In this document: piece by piece, positions 59,012 to 64,000 of the stretch
How the letters are laid out: each line of letters opens with the position of its first letter
Position numbering within the stretch: position 1 is the stretch's first letter
Assembly: GCF_900291975.1 (NCBI RefSeq)
Contig: NZ_OMPN01000001.1
Location: forward strand, 1,798,001 to 1,862,000
DNA from: Agathobaculum massiliense
GTDB lineage: Bacteria; Bacillota; Clostridia; Oscillospirales; Butyricicoccaceae
DNA: 64,000 nucleotides
Direction: 5' to 3'
Position numbers and translations under genes: made by a program
Notes under the pieces: model-generated
What the model saw: the letters and a program-made list of their open reading frames with translations, nothing else
Databases searched by the model: none
What the model was told of the DNA's origin: nothing

Positions 59012-61269
59012 TTGCCCCCGCCTTTCTCCGCGCCGCCTGCGCGGCTTTCAGGAGAAGCGCCCTTTTTCCCCTGTGTTATCCGGCCGGCCTTGTTGTACGC
59101 CTCCTGCCTGTGCGGGGGCGCAGCTTTCATCCGCGCGGCGGGCTTTACTGCGGGCCGTGATACAACGGGCCTGTCCTGCTCCGGTGCGGACGCTTTTCCC
59201 TGTCCCGCCGCGGGCTTGTCCGGCGTATCCCGCCGCACCGCAGGACGGTCCGCGGCAGGCGCAGGGGGATGGCCTGTGCGGGCGGGCGCCGCCGCCCGTT
59301 CCTGTGCTTTCCCCGTCAGCCGCCGCACCGCACCGCTGGCTTTCCCCTCCACTGGAATAACCGCCGGCCGCTCATGCGGTCCTGTCTCGGGTTGGCGTGC
59401 GGCATGTCCCGCAGCAGTCGCCTTTTGCTGGTTATCCTCTGCTGCCGGCCGCGCCTGTCTGGGTGGAGCGGGGGGCTGGGCCTGTACCCCTGGCGCCTGC
59501 CCCGTCTGGGAAACATCAGGCACAATGGCCGGCCTTTCATGCGTCTGCGGCGCTGTCTGCCGCTTTGCCGGTTCCGACTGTGCGGGTACTTCCGTCCCGC
59601 CATACGCTGCGCCCTGTCCCGCAATACGGCTTTCACGGGCTGCGCCGTCCGGCCTGTCCGGCTGTCCGGCAGGGGAGGCCGGACCGCTGCCCTGCGGCGG
59701 CATACCCGTCCCGCCCGCTGCCCCTTTTACAGGCGGTTCCGGCAGCGTCGGTTCGGTATTTCCCGTCCACGCCCTGGCACTGTCCGGCCGGTTCCTCCGT
59801 CCGCCGCTGTACCGGCTGCCCGCTGTGTATCCGGCATGGCCGTTTTGCTTACCGCCGCTTTCATTGGCCCTGCCCGCCGCACGCATCGTCCGGTTGAGCC
59901 TGTGGAGCTGGTGGTACAGGAACATCCGCGGGCGGTGCATGATATACCGCCCCATGCCGCGCGCGCCGTCGTCATGCAGGGAAAACATGCTGAGCAGATC
60001 GCCCAGCTTGAAATAGACGCCCGCGAACACGACCACCTGCAAAAATGCGATAATAAAGAACGGGTAACCGCTGGAAATCCGGTACAGCATGGAAGAAATG
60101 CTGAAAGCAATTGTAATGACCAGCGTAATGCCCGCCCTTGCAAATATGGTATTGAACAGCTTGATAACCGCCCTGCGGCCTGTCCCCTCAAACGTCGGCG
60201 CCATGCTCAAAACAAACGCTGCGGGCAGGAACATGGCATAGATGATAAAAAGCACCTGCGAAAAGAGCATCATACCGGTAAGCAGGAACACGAAAAACGA
60301 AATACCGATATTGAACAGGAACAGGAAAAACACCGTTCCCAGCCGGTTCACCGCTTTCGTGACCGTGAGGTTGGTGTTCCCGTTGTCCTCGATCTCGGCT
60401 TTTACGGCGTTTTCTCTGCTTTCTCCGTTGTTTTCACTGGGGCTGGCTGAAATCAGGCTTTCAACACGGTCCGCGCCGATCATGTCCGTATCCGTATCCC
60501 CGAATTGCAGGAGCAGCCACGGTTGCTTTACCTGGATGGAAAACAGGCTGTCCCGTATCAGGGAGACGCTGTCCCCGCCGCTGTTATCCGTATCCGGCAT
60601 GACGATTTTTGTCCCCACGGAAAGGCTCGCCGTACTGATATCCTCGGAAAACTCGTTGAGCCGCCTGACACAGTCCGGCGCATAGGCGATCAACGCGCCG
60701 GACAGGACAAAGACCAGCACCATATTGAGCGCCGCACGCACGGCTTTGGTCGTCTCGCGCCTGATAATGCCCGTGTATGCAGCATACGCACCCACAATCA
60801 GGATAATCAGCAGGAGGAAGCCCGCGTAAAACCCATCCGAGGAAAGCCCGCTGGGCGAGATACCTGCGATAGCCTGGATATTCCGGCCAACTGCATCCGC
60901 CGCATCCGAAATAAAGTCGAGGCTGTACGCTTCCTGCACCAGATAGCCGGACGCGCTGGACAGATACAGGTTTATCGTCCAGATAAAATTCGTGATGCAG
61001 TACAGGCCGTACATGACCTGCCTGCCGATACCGTCTATCCAGTTCCACGGCAGCCAGTCCCACCCGTTGTCTACATAAAAATCAAGCTGGTAATTTTCCA
61101 GAGGGTAGCGGCTGTACTCGTGCGCTGCGTCCACGGTATCCTCCACCAGCCCTGCCGCGCCCGCGGACGGGCAGAGCGCCGCAAACAGTAAAACGGCGGC
61201 CACAAGGAGCAAAACACCCGTGGCGGCCGTCTTTCTGAATAATGCCTTATCCGCTTTTTTGCATGTCAT
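59008..61269 (-). CDS. VirB6-like conjugation membrane protein with proline-rich tail (Orf15-like)
   Basis: A 753-residue channel component. After a signal-like segment (12-38), membrane helices occur around residues 85-110, 150-170, 180-205, 310-360 and 380-430. From about residue 470 to the end the protein is a long hydrophilic tail rich in proline, alanine, glutamine and arginine, about 280 residues. It is coupled by ATGA overlaps to virB4 before it and the hydrolase gene after it. Confidence 0.87.
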   Translation of the reverse strand: MTCKKADKALFRKTAATGVLLLVAAVLLFAALCPSAGAAGLVEDTVDAAHEYSRYPLENYQLDFYVDNGWDWLPWNWIDGIGRQVMYGLYCITNFIWTINLYLSSASGYLVQEAYSLDFISDAADAVGRNIQAIAGISPSGLSSDGFYAGFLLLIILIVGAYAAYTGIIRRETTKAVRAALNMVLVFVLSGALIAYAPDCVRRLNEFSEDISTASLSVGTKIVMPDTDNSGGDSVSLIRDSLFSIQVKQPWLLLQFGDTDTDMIGADRVESLISASPSENNGESRENAVKAEIEDNGNTNLTVTKAVNRLGTVFFLFLFNIGISFFVFLLTGMMLFSQVLFIIYAMFLPAAFVLSMAPTFEGTGRRAVIKLFNTIFARAGITLVITIAFSISSMLYRISSGYPFFIIAFLQVVVFAGVYFKLGDLLSMFSLHDDGARGMGRYIMHRPRMFLYHQLHRLNRTMRAAGRANESGGKQNGHAGYTAGSRYSGGRRNRPDSARAWTGNTEPTLPEPPVKGAAGGTGMPPQGSGPASPAGQPDRPDGAARESRIAGQGAAYGGTEVPAQSEPAKRQTAPQTHERPAIVPDVSQTGQAPGVQAQPPAPPRQARPAAEDNQQKATAAGHAARQPETGPHERPAVIPVEGKASGAVRRLTGKAQERAAAPARTGHPPAPAADRPAVRRDTPDKPAAGQGKASAPEQDRPVVSRPAVKPAARMKAAPPHRQEAYNKAGRITQGKKGASPESRAGGAEKGGGK

Positions 61270-63713
61270 ACTCCCACCCCTGCTTTCAGCGGCGGTCTGG
61301 TGTCAAAGCTGTGGAACAGGTCTGCAAATATCGGATGGAATTGCACGACGCCCACATGCCCGTATAAGTCCTGCATCAGGCATTGGCCGTTTTCCAAATT
61401 CCGCAGCCGCTTTTGACTGTTTTCATCCCCGGTATCCAGGCCGAAAAACTCCAGTGTCTTTTTAATCTCCGCGATATCCGTACTGCGGAACGCGAATTTC
61501 AGGCCGATGTTGTTTTTCAGGCTTTCGTCCGCAAGGTCCGCCGCGTTCTGCGTCACAAAATAGACCGCCGCGTTCATGGCGCGGCCCGCGCGCACCAGCT
61601 TGTTTGCCAGCGTCTTGCCCTGCGCCACGTTCAGGAACGACCATGCTTCATCAAGGTCTACAATCTTGAATACGCTTCGGTCCATATGGATAAAGTCCAG
61701 CGCAAAGGTGCTGATAACGATAAGCATAGCGACAGATAAAAGCTCCATCGTCGTATATTCTTCAAAGCGCGTGTCCCTGTCCGGCAGCACCAGACCGGCC
61801 ACCTGTACGATATTAAGCTGTTTTTCAAGGCTGATAGAACGCTTTACATCACCTGCAGAAAACAGCAAATGCGCAAAATCGTAGTCCGTGAAGCTCTCGA
61901 TATGGTCTGCGATACTCACCGCAAGCGGCGAGCCCTCCCTGCGTAATTCCTCAATGACACAGAGCAGGCCGCGCCGCCCGCTGTTCGTCACCGTGCGCAC
62001 CGCCCGCCGCAGGACAGGGAAGCGCCCGCCGTCCCGCGAAGAAATACCGGTTAAGAACGTAAGAATATCTATCGCAAGGCTTTCCGCGTCCTTGGGGCGG
62101 CGCATGATGACATAGGGGTCCAGCATACCCCTGTTCTGCCCGTCCGAACACAGGTTTACAATGTTGACCTCGTCCGCGATCTCCGGCAGGTCGTGCTTCC
62201 AGTTCCCACGCTCGGCTTTCGGGTCTACAATGAGCGCCCGCGCACCGTTCAGCACTGCGTAGTACACCAGCAGGTTATTGGCAAAGCTCTTGCCGCCGCC
62301 GAGCGAGCCGAGGAACGCCGCGGACAGTGCGTTTGTAACCGAGCCTTTCACGCCCTGGCTGGCAAGCGCGGGCTGCAAATACACGTTCCGGCCGGTATCC
62401 ACGCCATAGCCGATATAGATACCGTCCTTTTCGCCCAGCATTTGCGCCGCGCCGAAGCCGAGGCCGGCAAGAAAGTCGCTCGTCACATACTGGATATAAT
62501 CATTCATATACCGCCTGCCCGCAGGGATAAACTCATGGTGCAGGCCGGCCATATCGCCCACCGGACGCACTAACTTGACGTTCATATCGTCATAGAAGTC
62601 CCGTACCGCATCGCACCGGCGCTTGAGTTCTTCCGCGTCCGGCGCGGTGACGCGCACCACATAGGACAGCTTGTACATGGCCTCCCTGCTTTGCCCAAGT
62701 TCGGTTTCCAGTTCGTTTACGCTGTCCAGCGCTTCCGCGACCGTTGTGCCGGTCTCGTCCCCGCTTTCCCATGCGTGGCTGTCCAAATCTTTCAGTTCTT
62801 TCTTTTTGTTCCGCACCGTGGACAGGGCTTTCCTGTTGGCGATAATCTCAACGTTCATAGACGTATCCACCGGAAAGGAAAACTGCTGCTGCTGGTAATA
62901 GAAAATCTCGGACGACGGGAAATCCAGTTCCCCGACCACATCTGAGACGGTAAAACAGGCGGCAAAGGTTTCCGCATCCTCCCGCACGATACGCAGGTAA
63001 CGCCCGTGTTCTTCCATGAGGCAGCGTGCGGGCTTGATCAGGTCGTACCGCTTGACGATGGTTTCCCCCTTTAACTTCTTTTTTGGCAATTGGAAGCTGT
63101 AACCCTCATACGCGGCGCCGCTCTTTCCGTACAGGTGTTCGAGCAGATAGCCGAAATCGTTTTTATCCAGCCGCCGCACCTTGAAGCGGCGGGAAATCCT
63201 GCTTTCCAGCAATTTTTCCATCTTCTGATACCGCAGGATTTCATCATCCGGCATGGACATGAAATCACCCATCAGGGTATGGTTTACATCCCGCAGGAAA
63301 CCGGAAAAGATATTCGCCGCCTGACGGCCAATATTCCCGCTGTCCTGTTCGTTGAGCAGCAGCTTGAAGCCGATATAAAACCGGTAGTCCGCCTGATTTT
63401 CCCCGATCATGGAGATAAGCGCTTCGGTCTGGCCGTCTATGCGCCGCAGGGCGGCCCCGCGCAGCTTGCCGGAAGCGTGCGTTCCGGAACGCTCCTGCGC
63501 TGCACGGATACTGGATTCCGTGCTGATCTGCAAGGCGTGTATCCTGCCGTCCCTGTTCTGCGCGATAAGCTGACGGAACGCATCGTGTACCGCTTCTTTC
63601 TGCTCCACGCTTAAAAACGAGTAATTATAGGGGATAAGCTCATAGTAAGCGAAGCATTCCCCGTCATGGTTCCACACAAGGTTGTTTTCAATATATTTAA
63701 TCGGATACTGCAT
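61266..63713 (-). CDS. VirB4-type conjugation ATPase (Tn916 Orf16-like)
   Basis: The main energy-supplying ATPase of the transfer apparatus (815 residues). The C-terminal motor domain has Walker A GSLGGGKSFANN near residue 470, Walker B IVDLDEAWSFL near 690 and a VTQNAADLADESLKNN sensor-like part. The N-terminal half resembles the TcpF/VirB4 N domain. Start 63713 follows TGAGG with better spacing than the in-frame ATG at 63725. It overlaps the preceding tcpE-like gene by 17 bases. Confidence 0.94.
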   Translation of the reverse strand: MQYPIKYIENNLVWNHDGECFAYYELIPYNYSFLSVEQKEAVHDAFRQLIAQNRDGRIHALQISTESSIRAAQERSGTHASGKLRGAALRRIDGQTEALISMIGENQADYRFYIGFKLLLNEQDSGNIGRQAANIFSGFLRDVNHTLMGDFMSMPDDEILRYQKMEKLLESRISRRFKVRRLDKNDFGYLLEHLYGKSGAAYEGYSFQLPKKKLKGETIVKRYDLIKPARCLMEEHGRYLRIVREDAETFAACFTVSDVVGELDFPSSEIFYYQQQQFSFPVDTSMNVEIIANRKALSTVRNKKKELKDLDSHAWESGDETGTTVAEALDSVNELETELGQSREAMYKLSYVVRVTAPDAEELKRRCDAVRDFYDDMNVKLVRPVGDMAGLHHEFIPAGRRYMNDYIQYVTSDFLAGLGFGAAQMLGEKDGIYIGYGVDTGRNVYLQPALASQGVKGSVTNALSAAFLGSLGGGKSFANNLLVYYAVLNGARALIVDPKAERGNWKHDLPEIADEVNIVNLCSDGQNRGMLDPYVIMRRPKDAESLAIDILTFLTGISSRDGGRFPVLRRAVRTVTNSGRRGLLCVIEELRREGSPLAVSIADHIESFTDYDFAHLLFSAGDVKRSISLEKQLNIVQVAGLVLPDRDTRFEEYTTMELLSVAMLIVISTFALDFIHMDRSVFKIVDLDEAWSFLNVAQGKTLANKLVRAGRAMNAAVYFVTQNAADLADESLKNNIGLKFAFRSTDIAEIKKTLEFFGLDTGDENSQKRLRNLENGQCLMQDLYGHVGVVQFHPIFADLFHSFDTRPPLKAGVGV

Positions 63714-64000
63714 GAATGACCTCACTCCTTACCGTGGTGATCTCGGGCCTGATATGCACCCGCTTCAACTTGACCGGCTTGCCAGCAAAGGTCTGTTTGG
63801 GGCGCAGCAGATAGGCCGTATAGGACCTGACAAAGCGGAACGGCTTTTTGCCGTCCCATGTTTTCCGGCTCATAAACCATGTGATACCGGCGGGGACGCC
63901 AAAATATTTAAGCAGCGCGCCGTCTATCATGGAAAGCGGCGGCAGCCCGCCCAGCGCCAGCACCGCAAATTCGCACGCGACAAACCATGCCATTTGCGAA
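63697..64000 (-). CDS. TcpE-family conjugation membrane protein (Orf17-like), partial
   Basis: At least 101 residues; the N-terminus lies outside the window, because the frame stays open to the edge and TcpE proteins are normally about 120-130 residues. Visible: hydrophobic ACEFAVLALGGLPPLSMIDG and GVPAGITWFMSRKTWDGKKP, then KPFRFVRSYTAYLLRPKQTF, a typical TcpE end. It overlaps virB4 at its 3' end. Confidence 0.85.
   Translation of the reverse strand, partial: SQMAWFVACEFAVLALGGLPPLSMIDGALLKYFGVPAGITWFMSRKTWDGKKPFRFVRSYTAYLLRPKQTFAGKPVKLKRVHIRPEITTVRSEVIHAVSD

Larger units (their letters stand above)
42802..64000. mobile_element. Tn916-like integrative and conjugative element (left part)
   Basis: The element is bounded on the left between the yhhQ terminator (42801) and the integrase stop (42874); the right end is beyond the window. 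It has integrase and excisionase at the left, and transfer genes tcpE, virB4, a VirB6-like gene, cwlT-like and tcpC in Tn916 order (orf17 to orf13) reading leftward. Cargo occupies the 44.4-57 kb interval, where Tn916 carries tetM. Base composition falls relative to the host, most strongly at 52-57 kb. No tRNA gene or direct repeat marks the attachment site, so its exact edge is unknown. Confidence 0.88.

Overview
The window looks like a chromosomal segment of a GC-rich, spore-forming, anaerobic member of the Clostridia (Oscillospiraceae/Butyricicoccaceae-like gut Firmicutes), interrupted on the right by a conjugative element. The evidence is a spoVAC-AD-AE operon, SLH-anchored surface proteins, a desulfoferrodoxin, Gram-positive cell-wall genes, Firmicutes promoters and riboswitches, and strong AGGAGG ribosome sites. 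The genus is inference only.

Host part (1-42.8 kb). 1-5.6 kb: 3' end of pepF, rimO, pgsA, nadE and a VanZ-like gene. 5.6-9.6 kb: an XRE regulator divergent from a PH/SHOCT membrane protein with palindromic operator candidates, tyrA, an MFS transporter and an ECF S-component. 9.8-12.7 kb: spoVAC-AD-AE, then a tRNA-dihydrouridine synthase. 12.8-19.0 kb: a carbohydrate locus (Gfo/Idh oxidoreductase, mannitol-type PTS IICB, HAD phosphatase, PTS IIA, ROK kinase) with a divergent RpiR regulator and a separate nanE. 19.3-22.8 kb: a small membrane protein and a two-gene cell-wall operon (FHA-FtsW/RodA fusion plus a transpeptidase). 23-27 kb: a low-GC membrane gene between two degenerate repeats, a tandem glycine riboswitch driving a Na+:amino-acid symporter, and brnQ. 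27-34.4 kb: an alpha/beta hydrolase, a zinc-ribbon membrane protein, a large secreted protein joining a SecD-type P1-head domain, SLH repeats and an L,D-transpeptidase, and citrate synthase. 34.5-40.9 kb: superoxide reductase, dCMP deaminase, an orphan ABC ATPase, MATE, NhaC and a second AGCS symporter. 40.9-42.7 kb: a preQ1-I-type riboswitch candidate with an unusually long leader, then a radical-SAM gene with a CX4CX2C cluster motif overlapping a YhhQ-family queuosine-precursor transporter. This reads as a queuosine/queuine salvage operon.

Mobile part (about 42.8-64 kb, continuing past the window). This is a Tn916-like integrative and conjugative element. It has a tyrosine integrase and excisionase at the left end and transfer genes TcpE, VirB4, a VirB6-like membrane protein, a CwlT-type hydrolase and TcpC reading leftward from the right edge. 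Between them, where Tn916 carries tetM, lies cargo without a recognisable resistance gene: an SLH-CAP protein, a ~1480-residue SLH/DUF11 surface protein, an ATP-PPase of the PAPS-reductase superfamily with a CC...CxxC cysteine set, a DUF551-like protein and a small sigma-like factor. Next comes a markedly AT-rich island (about 52-57 kb) with an ECF sigma factor, a DUF4367 membrane partner, an XRE regulator, four small secreted or membrane-anchored proteins of unknown function, and a run of nested inverted repeats between the two divergent gene sets.

The items most likely to be new are the riboswitch-led queuosine salvage operon, the SecD-head/SLH/L,D-transpeptidase protein, and the sigma-factor/secreted-protein island with its nested hairpins.
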